Below, in pieces: positions 7,017-14,503 of a stretch of DNA of 35,751 bases (position 1 is the stretch's first letter; every line of letters begins with the position of its first letter). Under the pieces are notes generated by a model. The model saw only the letters and a list, made by a program, of their open reading frames with translations. It searched no databases and had not been told where the DNA came from. The position numbers were made by a program, and so were the translations under genes. Source of the stretch: a virus; IMG/VR virus record IMGVR_UViG_3300020430_000044, positions 1-35,751 of that record. One strand, given 5' to 3'.

Positions 7017-8255
7017 TCAGGATCGGGACGGTGTGTCCCAGCCTTTTATTACGTCAGGACTGAAGTTATTAGAACTGAACTCCAGTCGGTCAACTAATTT
7101 AACTGCACCTCCACCAATCTTATCAATAGCTACATAACCTTCTACATCAGTTACATGAAAGCCATCTTTTTTCTTGATGAAAGTGTTCATCTGTGATAGT
7201 CTATTTAGTTTATTTATAATCTTTTGCTTCCCATCAACAATAGCATTTTGTAAATCAAAAATTAATTTGAGGTTAGCTTTATTGCGAGGCGAGAAAAACT
7301 TAAGCATAGCATCTCTCGCTTCTTCTTGTTTCTTTTTACCAGCAGGAGTTGACCGCTTGTCAATTTCCTTTTGGTATTTTGCCTGAATAAATTTAATCAG
7401 GTTGTCAACATGCCTCGAAGTATTAGTTACCTTTTGGCCTGCTCTTACGTATTTGTTGTTGTGCGTCTCGATAACCTTAGCAAATTCTTGATTCCTCTCA
7501 ATTTCCTTGAGAGTAGTAGAAGCAATCTTCTTAAAGATCTTGCCGGCGTTCGACAACGCTTGAGTGACCTCCTTCGTGTCGGCTGCGGTAAAGGTTCCAG
7601 TTCCAGACACGTCGCGAAGACTTGCATCATCTGCCCATAGTCCTTTCTTGTTTTTGAGTTTTGAAACGTCTACTTCATATGAAGCTTTCATTGACTCAAA
7701 GGAAGAACCCTTGTAAGTGGTATGGAAAACGATGCCGATATTTGATGAAGTAATCTTTTTAGCAAGATCTGACTTAGCAGGAACAGCGTACACAATCGTG
7801 TTTGGATGGAAAGTAATATACTGCTCTCCATCAATCTTTTCCTTCTTAAGATCTCGCTTAGTAAACATGATGTCGCCTTGAATCACGTCTTTGATTCCGG
7901 CGTCTTTCAGTGCATCAAAGGCTGCTTTCAATTTGTCTGTAAGGTCACCACTTGTATCTGCTTCAATGTCTTCATAGTTTTTGTAGACTTTAGGTTCTTT
8001 GTTAAAGACACCCTTTTTAGCTACGAAGAACTTGCCGTCACGTGGATCGATACCTGCAAAGACTGCAGGTGCACCATCCCATTTTACTGTGACGTCAACG
8101 GACTTCTTAGAGTTTCCGGCAAGCATATCACGAAGAGATCTTAATGCAAGGATTGCATCTCGAGCTCCTTTCACACCGCCGTAAATCACACGGTCCTCAA
8201 TATGAGTCATGTGAGTATTCTTATCTTCTTTTAGATATTGATTGAAACTTCTCAT
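7017..8255 (-). CDS. Capsid-tagged ligase-like nucleotidyltransferase (DUF6267-like)
   Basis: A 412-residue protein with tag MRSFNQYLKED (F4, L8-K9-E10). The rest carries the ordered motifs of the covalent nucleotidyltransferase (polynucleotide ligase/capping) superfamily: motif I KWDGAP at 58-63 with the candidate AMP-accepting lysine K58, a motif III-like QGDIMF at 126-131, motif IV-like VEGYVAI at 371-377 and motif V-like AVKLVDR at 384-390. Residues about 240-355 form a helical, lysine-rich insertion. I recall the family in phages as DUF6267. The ATG at 8255 overlaps the upstream stop as ATGA; the longer frame from 8279 would bury the tag. RNA or DNA joining is inferred from motifs; the substrate is unknown. 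Confidence 0.7.
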   Translation of the reverse strand: MRSFNQYLKEDKNTHMTHIEDRVIYGGVKGARDAILALRSLRDMLAGNSKKSVDVTVKWDGAPAVFAGIDPRDGKFFVAKKGVFNKEPKVYKNYEDIEADTSGDLTDKLKAAFDALKDAGIKDVIQGDIMFTKRDLKKEKIDGEQYITFHPNTIVYAVPAKSDLAKKITSSNIGIVFHTTYKGSSFESMKASYEVDVSKLKNKKGLWADDASLRDVSGTGTFTAADTKEVTQALSNAGKIFKKIASTTLKEIERNQEFAKVIETHNNKYVRAGQKVTNTSRHVDNLIKFIQAKYQKEIDKRSTPAGKKKQEEARDAMLKFFSPRNKANLKLIFDLQNAIVDGKQKIINKLNRLSQMNTFIKKKDGFHVTDVEGYVAIDKIGGGAVKLVDRLEFSSNNFSPDVIKGWDTPSRS

Positions 8256-9622
8256 TCTTTCACCACGATATGAATGCATGCATCTTCGGAAGTTGAAGCT
8301 GCATAGTTGACTACGGCATTGATAAACTCATCGGCCTTCCTACCGCGATTCGATACAATGTAAAAACAAAGCATAGTTGCTGCATACTTTGAGGCGATCC
8401 AGATCTTATCTTTCTTTGCAAGCTCTGCTTCAAAGTTTACTGCATTCTTTCGATCAACTTTAGCAGCCATCATCTTAAAGTTAGCAATAGCTGCCTTGTC
8501 GCCCTTTTCCATCTTAATAGCTTGTGATTTAATAAAAGGATGAAGAGGAATAGCTTCCCTCATATACCTTTTTGCCATTTGTACAAGGACACCCCAGCCT
8601 GCTCCACCAGCTCGTGCAGTCTTACCTAAAATTTCAACTTTGGAAGATGCCATTGCTGCGTTTGCTTTAATGTCCATACGACCATCACTGTAGATAATCT
8701 GACCTGATTTGTTTGACCAAAAGTTACCACGTTGTGCTGACTGCAACATAGCTTTATTGAATTTGTAAGTCGGTGTGTCAGAACGCTTAGGCGTTTGTAC
8801 TACAATCTTTGCTTTCTTTTTGACAATCTTAAGAGAGATCGGAATAAGCAAGCGCTTTTCGAACAGAGTAAAGATGGAGTTGTTCAGTGCTGCGATTGAC
8901 GTAACATCCAGATCTCTCTTAAGATTCACACTTGGGTCAATAGCCCAAATATCGCCTGGGTTCCACTTGTCATCAGACAAAGGTGATAGACCACTATTTT
9001 TAAATGCAGTCTTCTTGGCGAGATAAATGTACCGCATCTCAGGCGAGTCACGGTGAAATTTCATTTTACTTGTTACATACCCTTGTTTAATCAAAGCTTG
9101 TGCTGAAAGGTATGCCGATACGCCCCATGCTGGGTCAAGCTTGTCAAGTGTATCTTGTAATGTCGTCTTGCCGGTATCTACTTTACCTTCGATCGATTCA
9201 AGTACTTCCGGCGTAAAAAATTCGATTGGTTTATTTTTATGCTTGAGCATTGCGGCAAGATAAAAACACTGCTGCGATTCTGCATAGGCTGTGTTTTCCG
9301 TTCCACCGCCGGCGCCTTTACCTCCACCAAACACCGGAGATTTTGCAATCTTCGAGCTTGAGATAGTGTCGCCATTTGCTTTATAAAGAGTGAATGCTTT
9401 GTTACCTGGGTTAGCCTCAAAATCCTTGATGGAACCGTAGTTACGCTCATCTGTTGCAAGCTTTACTGTATCTCCATCTACAGTTACAATATCAGCCTTT
9501 TGCTGAATGAGTTTTTTGAGGATGTCAAGCCGAGCTTCACCCGTCTGCGAGTTGGGCTTTTCCCACTCAGCAGGAGTTAATGGTCTCATACCTTCCTCCA
9601 AAAATGTCTTAAACGCTTCCAT
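8252..9622 (-). CDS. Large capsid-tagged protein of unknown function, first gene of the tagged block
   Basis: A 456-residue protein that I cannot name. Its tag, MEAFKTFLEEGMR, has F4, L8, E10 and G11. A glycine-rich stretch GGGKGAGGGTENTAYAES (about 99-116) precedes a helical QQCFYLAAML segment. DKWNPGDIWAIDPS near 219-232 is a motif I have seen in other phage proteins without a known role. There is no signal peptide. The C-terminal half is helical and basic. The start lies six bases below a TATAAATA element with no clear ribosome site, so the late mRNA may begin at or near the ATG. A packaged enzyme, possibly a nuclease, is speculation. Confidence 0.65.
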   Translation of the reverse strand: MEAFKTFLEEGMRPLTPAEWEKPNSQTGEARLDILKKLIQQKADIVTVDGDTVKLATDERNYGSIKDFEANPGNKAFTLYKANGDTISSSKIAKSPVFGGGKGAGGGTENTAYAESQQCFYLAAMLKHKNKPIEFFTPEVLESIEGKVDTGKTTLQDTLDKLDPAWGVSAYLSAQALIKQGYVTSKMKFHRDSPEMRYIYLAKKTAFKNSGLSPLSDDKWNPGDIWAIDPSVNLKRDLDVTSIAALNNSIFTLFEKRLLIPISLKIVKKKAKIVVQTPKRSDTPTYKFNKAMLQSAQRGNFWSNKSGQIIYSDGRMDIKANAAMASSKVEILGKTARAGGAGWGVLVQMAKRYMREAIPLHPFIKSQAIKMEKGDKAAIANFKMMAAKVDRKNAVNFEAELAKKDKIWIASKYAATMLCFYIVSNRGRKADEFINAVVNYAASTSEDACIHIVVKE

Positions 9623-9986
9623 GGATATATTTATACTTTTCTAGCATTGATTCCTGTAGCGTATATGCTTCAATTTCACTTGGCCTTTCCAAATAAGGCA
9701 TATCAAAATCAGTAGGCTGATTCCTTTCATACTGACGTACGTGAACCATTTCATGAAAGACTGCTGTAATTAAGTCTTCATCATTCATAGTTCGCTTGAG
9801 TTCAACTTCGTGTTCTCCTCTGTCAATAAAGCAGTGGTAGCCATCAGCTTCCAAACGCCACTTCAAAAAGAACTGGACATCCAAGTTCTTCTTGCGTGGC
9901 ATAAGTTCTTTCATGGCAAAGAAGAATGCTTCTTTGACCATACGCTTTTGCTTAGGGCTACCACCCTCTACCCAACAGAAAATCAT
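9609..9986 (-). CDS. HExxH metallopeptidase-like protein
   Basis: A 125-residue protein with AVFHEMVHVRQYER at about 90-103, a zinc-binding HExxH motif (H94, E95, H98). RPSEIEAY about 15 residues later can supply the third ligand, as in gluzincin-like and SprT-like small metallopeptidases. The protein is short, so it is little more than a catalytic domain, with no signal peptide. Its ATG overlaps the upstream stop as TAATG. The late promoter element for the tagged block lies within its 3' end. Protease activity is inferred from the motif; the target is unknown. Confidence 0.7.
   Translation of the reverse strand: MIFCWVEGGSPKQKRMVKEAFFFAMKELMPRKKNLDVQFFLKWRLEADGYHCFIDRGEHEVELKRTMNDEDLITAVFHEMVHVRQYERNQPTDFDMPYLERPSEIEAYTLQESMLEKYKYIHGSV
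9628..9635 (-). promoter_or_regulatory. T4-type late promoter element TATAAATA, head of the tagged block
   Basis: An exact TATAAATA on the minus strand, immediately before the first gene of the tagged block. Transcription would start near 9622, at the ATG itself, which would make that mRNA leaderless or nearly so; the downstream tagged genes would follow on the same transcript. It overlaps the 3' end of the metallopeptidase-like gene. Placement at the change from non-tagged to tagged genes is the main support. Confidence 0.55.
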
Positions 9987-10300
9987 TAGAAAGGATTCCT
10001 ACGATAAATGTAAGCATCGACACGAGTAGCATCGCCAAGACGAACCGAACCAGCGTTTGGTCCGTAGGTTCCACCACGCTTGTACTTCCAAGCGTTCGGG
10101 TTATTCTTGCCAAGACGACCTTGACATTTAACATAGAACTTGTAGTCTTTTCCAGCGACTTTCAAGTCTTTATTCATATTGGAAACCATCTTACGAACGT
10201 TTTCCAATTGGTTCATATCGTCGGCATCATCATAGTAGAATGTGCCGATGAATGAGCTGCCATAACGGGCAGTACGATTATATGGTACACAAAGTGGCAT
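9986..10300 (-). CDS. Hypothetical protein, 104 residues
   Basis: A small, basic protein rich in aromatic residues and glycine (for example KYKRGGTYGPNAGSVRLGD). It has no signal peptide, membrane segment or motif that I recognise. The ATG directly follows the upstream TAA (TAAATG), and the stop overlaps the metallopeptidase ATG as TAATG, so it is embedded in a coupled run of small genes starting at 10779. Reality is supported by exact junctions on both sides and by codon use like its neighbours. Confidence 0.6.
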   Translation of the reverse strand: MPLCVPYNRTARYGSSFIGTFYYDDADDMNQLENVRKMVSNMNKDLKVAGKDYKFYVKCQGRLGKNNPNAWKYKRGGTYGPNAGSVRLGDATRVDAYIYRRNPF

Positions 10301-10450
10301 TTAGTCCTCCATTCTATTAAGTGCAGGGATTGCCCAAAACATCAAGAGCAATCCAGGAAATCCAATTGCTGGAATCATCCAAAGTGGCTGGTCATCAGTT
10401 ACACCAGATGCCAGCATTACGAGAAAAAATCCGATACAAAACCTAATCAT
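10301..10450 (-). CDS. Small two-segment membrane protein, 49 residues
   Basis: This short gene starts with ATG at 10448-10450, overlapping the upstream stop as TAATG, and ends in TAA directly before the next ATG. The product has two hydrophobic stretches, FCIGFFLVMLAS (4-15) and LWMIPAIGFPGLLLMFWAI (23-41), separated by a polar loop. It is probably an inner-membrane peptide. I do not recognise a family. Tight coupling on both sides supports that it is translated. Confidence 0.6.
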   Translation of the reverse strand: MIRFCIGFFLVMLASGVTDDQPLWMIPAIGFPGLLLMFWAIPALNRMED

Positions 10451-10779
10451 TATGCTACCTCCTCAACTGAAAGCATGAACTGTGAATCAATCTGATCAAA
10501 ACCAGACCGTGCTACTACAAAAGTTTCACCATTGTCTTTAACAAGAATGTCACCGACTGAAATTGAGTGCATATCTTTATGACGCTTGATGAATGTTTCT
10601 GGACCAATGTTGCCATATTCATATGCTTCATTCAGGCTATCGCCTGCAATGTCAGCAACATGCTCATATTTTTCAATATGATCCAGTGGCTTGAAACCAA
10701 TATCACCCATGCCGTATGTGAACGATACTGCAGGATAAAGTGATTCTTGATCACGAATTTGGAAAACTTTAACTGTCAT
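10450..10779 (-). CDS. YodL-like domain protein, function unknown
   Basis: A 109-residue protein. The pattern VFQIRD ... YEHVADIAGDSLNEAYEYGN ... HSISVGDILVKDNGETFVV ... GFDQI resembles the YodL-like domain, whose hallmark is a G/HSLSVGD-type turn followed by a short beta hairpin. The start at 10779 (MTVKVFQ) is preceded by GGAGAGAATA; the longer frame from 10791 is less likely. It is the first gene after an extended -10 promoter, making it the likely head of an early operon running to 9609. The function of YodL-like domains in phages is not known to me. Confidence 0.6.
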   Translation of the reverse strand: MTVKVFQIRDQESLYPAVSFTYGMGDIGFKPLDHIEKYEHVADIAGDSLNEAYEYGNIGPETFIKRHKDMHSISVGDILVKDNGETFVVARSGFDQIDSQFMLSVEEVA

Positions 10780-10810
10780 TATTCTCTCCATCTAACTTTA
10801 TTGTAGATAT

Positions 10811-10839
10811 AGTATACCACAGAAAAAGACAAAAGTAAA
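10811..10839 (-). promoter_or_regulatory. Extended -10 sigma70-like promoter for the 10779-9609 operon
   Basis: On the minus strand, TTTACT (10839-10834), a 17-base spacer ending in TGG, then TATACT (10816-10811). It fits the phage-wide pattern TTTACA-N17-TATAAT seen at six other sites in this window. Transcription would start about 7 bases below, near 10804, giving a short leader to the ATG at 10779. Confidence 0.7.
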
Positions 10840-10861
10840 CAAAAAAATGCATTTTGTTTAC
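10835..10861 (-). terminator. Inverted repeat after gp41, possible weak terminator
   Basis: A perfect 10-base inverted repeat (GTAAACAAAA / TTTTGTTTAC) around a 7-base loop lies after the gp41 stop. On the minus strand it is followed by a T-rich tract. The stem is AT-rich, so it would be a weak terminator, and it overlaps the -35 element of the next promoter. It could instead be an operator for that promoter. Confidence 0.4.
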
Positions 10862-10898
10862 CTTTGAAATCAACTACTTACGTTTTTTTTGATTTTTT

Positions 10899-12278
10899 TT
10901 AATATTGGAAGTCTGAGAAGTCCCTTTTTTGAGTAACGATAGCTTCTCCAGCAGGCGTATTATCAAATACTGGTGTATCGTCAGTCAATGTTTGGGCGTT
11001 TTCTTCCACATCGTATAGCTTCATACGAGCTCGATCCACACCAATAATGAAACGCTTGTTCATTGTTGGATCATTATACCGGTTCTTAAGCTGTTTAACC
11101 ATGATTTGACCAAGCTTTTCGAGATCCTCGGTGGATACCAAAGCAAACATCAAATCGGCTGTAGCTGGCAAGCCAAACGATTCTGACGTATCTTCGAGGC
11201 CAACATCTGAGTTGCTATAACCAGAACGAGTTGTTTGAGTAGCCGTAACGATTGGCAAGTCAAATTCAACTGCAAGGCCACGAAGTTCCTCGGCGATTGC
11301 CTTAACATATGAGTAGGTGTTGATAGAACCACCAAGCCCTTTCATACGAGAGCTTGCACAAATGTTAAGGTAATCAATAAAGATGATGTCAGGCGTAAAA
11401 TCACGCTTGAGCTTGAGCTCGTTGAGCAGTGCACGGAAGTGACCGGAGTGAGCAGCACCTGTAGGATATTCCTTGATGATCAACTTACCTACATTCTTCT
11501 GAGCAATGCGTGTGATCTTGTCATCAAACATTGTCTTGGAAAGTGAAGTAAGTTGATCAATCGGAAGGTTCATAAGGTTTGCATCGATACGTTCAGCGAT
11601 ACGTTCCTCGGCCATTTCCATAGTAACATACAGGACATTCTTACCGAGAGTAAGAACCGACGCTGCATGGTGACACATGAACAATGACTTACCAACACCT
11701 GTGCCGGCAAGGACAACGTTCAATGTCTTGTTTGGAAGACCTTCCTTTGTAATCTTGTTAAAGTATTCAAGATCAAATGGAATACGATCTTCCTTCTTAT
11801 GATAAAACTCATAACGTTGTTCGGAGTTGTCAATATAGTCGTGACCAACGTTACTATCAAAGCAAACACCAAGTGCGTCTGATAGGAGAGATGGGAGTGC
11901 ATCTTTCTGTAGAGTTTTATGCTTTCCATCAATGATCGAAATGGATTCCATAATCGCAAGATAAATGCTGCGATCCTGGCACCACTTTTCGGTTTCATCA
12001 ATGAGCCATTCGCTATTCACTTCGGTTTCAGTAAAGACCGAGTGTAATACTTCACTTACACCTGGACCGTCATGAATGTTAGCGTTGGACAACTCAATGG
12101 AGAGTGCTTCCTTAGTTGGAAGCTTGTTGTATCGATTTACAAAGTCAACCACACAGTCAAAAACAATACGATGATTGTTTTCGAAGTATTCTTTTTTCAG
12201 AAATGGAATAACTTTGCGAGTATAATCTTCGTCGCTAATAAGGCTACGAAGAATTGTTGTTTGAATATCTATGTTCAT
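10899..12278 (-). CDS. 41: Replicative DNA helicase, T4 gp41-like
   Basis: A 459-residue hexameric 5'-3' helicase that unwinds the replication fork and partners with the primase. It has a helical N-terminal DnaB-type domain (about 1-150) and a RecA-like motor from about 165. The Walker A box AGTGVGKS is at 191-198, IIFIDYLNICASS is the Walker B region, and an ATQTTRSGYSN segment matches the H3 motif. The N-terminus MNIDIQTTILRSLI is typical of gp41 homologues, which supports the chosen start. The start overlaps the TauD-like gene by 35 bases. It lies downstream of uvsX, as in T4, but with the dioxygenase-like gene inserted between. Confidence 0.95.
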   Translation of the reverse strand: MNIDIQTTILRSLISDEDYTRKVIPFLKKEYFENNHRIVFDCVVDFVNRYNKLPTKEALSIELSNANIHDGPGVSEVLHSVFTETEVNSEWLIDETEKWCQDRSIYLAIMESISIIDGKHKTLQKDALPSLLSDALGVCFDSNVGHDYIDNSEQRYEFYHKKEDRIPFDLEYFNKITKEGLPNKTLNVVLAGTGVGKSLFMCHHAASVLTLGKNVLYVTMEMAEERIAERIDANLMNLPIDQLTSLSKTMFDDKITRIAQKNVGKLIIKEYPTGAAHSGHFRALLNELKLKRDFTPDIIFIDYLNICASSRMKGLGGSINTYSYVKAIAEELRGLAVEFDLPIVTATQTTRSGYSNSDVGLEDTSESFGLPATADLMFALVSTEDLEKLGQIMVKQLKNRYNDPTMNKRFIIGVDRARMKLYDVEENAQTLTDDTPVFDNTPAGEAIVTQKRDFSDFQY

Positions 12279-13113
12279 AATCTACCTTGCTATAATCAAA
12301 TGCGATACGGTGAAGCACCCGCTGCTTCATACCTTCAAATTGCCATCTCTTGTGGATACTTAACCACTGCTCACTGAGAACGATATCGCCGTCGTCCCAG
12401 TCATGGTCATACCGATATTTATCTTTGAGGACGTGACTTTTGAGCTTTTCCATAGTATAATTAAAAGCTTCTTCATCAAGACTTTTCATACCAAAGATTT
12501 GTAAAAACGGGAAGTAGAGACCAGTCTTACCAGCATCATTTGTATGTACCAGCTTAAATGGCCTATCAGATGCGTGGTGTTCATGAAAGAATTTGCTAGT
12601 GCTGTATGAGCCAGACTTGTATCCTAAAGTAATTTCAGTGTGTTGCAGCTCTTCTTTTGTAACATCATCGAGATCGTTGTAAGCCTCAATCATATTGATC
12701 CAGCTAGTTCTGCTCCCTTTTGTTCCTTCAACACCGTATAACCAGATAAGAGGTTTTCTTTCATAGTTACTTGCCTGGTTTGCGTGCCAGTCAAGTGCAG
12801 ATGTGTGGCCAAACAAACCTTCTTCGCCTTTGTCATTAGGTTTACCCGTAACACGAAGAATATAGTTATCCACAGCCATATGCTCTGTACGTTGACCGCT
12901 ACGAGGCTTTGTTGGATCTATAATTCGTTGGCACTGACCAATCATTGAGCAAAAGTCTTCTTCCTGCTTTGACGTCATATCTTGCTTTTTGATAACTACA
13001 ACCATGTTGCTTACAGTATCACAAGCAATTTCATGCGCTTGCTCTAACGTAGCTTTTGTAATATCAAAGTCGTAGACTTCAATTGCCCAATCATTAATTA
13101 GTCTTTTCTTCAT
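12244..13113 (-). CDS. TauD/TfdA-like 2-oxoglutarate dioxygenase homologue with altered metal motif
   Basis: A 289-residue protein resembling the TauD family over its length. ALDWHANQ at 107-113 stands where TauD has the iron-binding WHTD, so the HxD motif reads H110-A-N112. PLIWLYGVEGTKGSRTSWINM follows, as in TauD after the motif. Near the C-terminus SEQWLSIHKR could give the distal histidine, and VLHRIAFDY the 2-oxoglutarate-binding arginine. The Asp-to-Asn change may weaken or alter iron chemistry. Start at ATG 13113 (a GTG lies just before). It lies between uvsX and gp41. Substrate unknown; a role in nucleotide or DNA modification is only a guess. Confidence 0.75.
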   Translation of the reverse strand: MKKRLINDWAIEVYDFDITKATLEQAHEIACDTVSNMVVVIKKQDMTSKQEEDFCSMIGQCQRIIDPTKPRSGQRTEHMAVDNYILRVTGKPNDKGEEGLFGHTSALDWHANQASNYERKPLIWLYGVEGTKGSRTSWINMIEAYNDLDDVTKEELQHTEITLGYKSGSYSTSKFFHEHHASDRPFKLVHTNDAGKTGLYFPFLQIFGMKSLDEEAFNYTMEKLKSHVLKDKYRYDHDWDDGDIVLSEQWLSIHKRWQFEGMKQRVLHRIAFDYSKVDYEHRYSNNNSS

Positions 13114-13411
13114 CACCTACCCTATAGTTACCTGATTCAAATGCATCAGCAACAATATGCTGAAGGATCTCACCAATGTGATTGCCGAATGCAGGGTTAT
13201 TATCAAGATCCATACCCGTAGGATTCTCAAGGATCTGATATGTAAAATCAAGTCGAGCCAAACCTTCTTCTGTATTTTCAACAACTGCCTTTACTTCACC
13301 GTAAACGTAGATTGTACCTTTCCACATGCTGGATAGGAGTTCTACGCAATGGTGATTACTAAAGTCGGCGTTTTCTACAAACTTGTAATCTTCCTCAGTG
13401 ATCGTTATCAT
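13094..13411 (-). CDS. Conserved T4-like marine phage protein, function unknown
   Basis: A 105-residue acidic protein beginning MITITEEDYKFVENADFS, with beta-rich segments (GTIYVYGEVKAVVE, ARLDFTYQIL) and a C-terminal helix (IGEILQHIVADAFESG). I recognise it as a type that follows uvsX in marine T4-like phages, but know no function. It overlaps uvsX by 17 bases at its start and the dioxygenase-like gene by 20 bases at its end, so it belongs to the uvsX-gp41 operon. A recombination or single-strand-DNA accessory role is speculation from position. Confidence 0.65.
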   Translation of the reverse strand: MITITEEDYKFVENADFSNHHCVELLSSMWKGTIYVYGEVKAVVENTEEGLARLDFTYQILENPTGMDLDNNPAFGNHIGEILQHIVADAFESGNYRVGDEEKTN

Positions 13412-14447
13412 TGGTTTCCTCCAATTCTACTGGAGCAGTTGAACCAATTTGATAGCTTGACTTGATGTATTCTTTAAAGTCTGTTTCTTCGAAGATTGGC
13501 TTCCAGAACTCTTCGGTCAGCGTATCCTTTTCACGGACTTTACCTTCCATTAGTTCGCCAGTTTCACGGTCCACTCGACAATACCAACCAGCACTGGGTT
13601 TGGCAACATAGTGGCCAGCCATAGCAACATCAAGCAGGCCTGACCAGCGTTGAATGCCACCTTCCCAAGAAACGGAGATAGGGATTTTTGATTTTTCACG
13701 TACGAACCTCGATTTCTCAACATTAATAACAAAATGATAACCCTTGATTTCTTGCCCTTGTTTGTCTTGCTGACGGCCAATGATCCAGATGTTATCAGCA
13801 CTATAGTAGATACCGGTGCCGCCAGAAACAATAGCTTTCGGGAACAGACCGATTTCTTGGTAAGTATGGTTTACCGCAAGAAGCGGGATATTTTTCATTG
13901 TAAGATACGGCGTAACCATACGGAACAAGCCTTTAAGCGCTTTAGCACGTGACATATCAGCAACCGATTTCTCGTTAAGCGCATCTTCCAATTCCTTCTT
14001 CGAAGCAAGGTTACCAATCGAGTCAATAACAATAATAACTTTATCGTCACGATCGATTTCTTCAAGCTGTGATACAAGATCAAACTTGAGTTTTTCAACA
14101 TCGGTAATTGGTGTATGCAAAACACGGCTTACGTCGATGCCAAAGGTTTCGAAGTATGATTGTGGTGAACCAAACTCACTATCATAAAAAAGCAGGATAG
14201 CGTCATCATGCTTCTTCATATATGCACTTGCCATCTTCAATGCAAATGAAGTTTTGAAGTGCTTTGATGGACCAGCTAGGACAGTAAGCCCTGATGTAAG
14301 TCCACCTTCTGTATCACCGGACAGTGCTACGTTAATCATAGGCACGTCGGTGGTAACGTAATCTTTATCTCTGAAGAACTGTGAATCGCTGAGTACCGAA
14401 GTCTCCTTCACTTTCGAGTTCTTCTTTAGTTTGTCCATAATTGACAT
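13395..14447 (-). CDS. uvsX: UvsX, RecA-like recombinase
   Basis: A 350-residue strand-exchange protein for recombination-dependent replication. The T4 UvsX-type Walker A box GPSKHFKTS is at 59-67, a Walker B-like strand VIIVIDSIGNLASKKE is near 138-153, and AVNHTYQEIG follows at the L2/allosteric region. The length is near the T4 protein. GAGGAG precedes the ATG, and a strong extended -10 promoter lies 28-56 bases upstream inside the methyltransferase gene's 3' end, so uvsX can be transcribed on its own. It is followed by the 13094 gene, the TauD-like gene and gp41. Confidence 0.95.
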   Translation of the reverse strand: MSIMDKLKKNSKVKETSVLSDSQFFRDKDYVTTDVPMINVALSGDTEGGLTSGLTVLAGPSKHFKTSFALKMASAYMKKHDDAILLFYDSEFGSPQSYFETFGIDVSRVLHTPITDVEKLKFDLVSQLEEIDRDDKVIIVIDSIGNLASKKELEDALNEKSVADMSRAKALKGLFRMVTPYLTMKNIPLLAVNHTYQEIGLFPKAIVSGGTGIYYSADNIWIIGRQQDKQGQEIKGYHFVINVEKSRFVREKSKIPISVSWEGGIQRWSGLLDVAMAGHYVAKPSAGWYCRVDRETGELMEGKVREKDTLTEEFWKPIFEETDFKEYIKSSYQIGSTAPVELEETNDNDH

Positions 14448-14474
14448 TCAATTCTCCTCATGACTATATTGTAT

Positions 14475-14503
14475 ATTATACCATAAACTGGTCGAGTTGT
14501 ACA
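14475..14503 (-). promoter_or_regulatory. Extended -10 sigma70-like promoter for uvsX
   Basis: Minus-strand TGTACA (14503-14498), a 17-base spacer ending in TGG, and TATAAT (14480-14475). The promoter lies within the last codons of the methyltransferase-like gene. Start of transcription is expected near 14468, leaving about 20 bases of leader with the GAGGAG ribosome site before the uvsX ATG. Confidence 0.75.
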
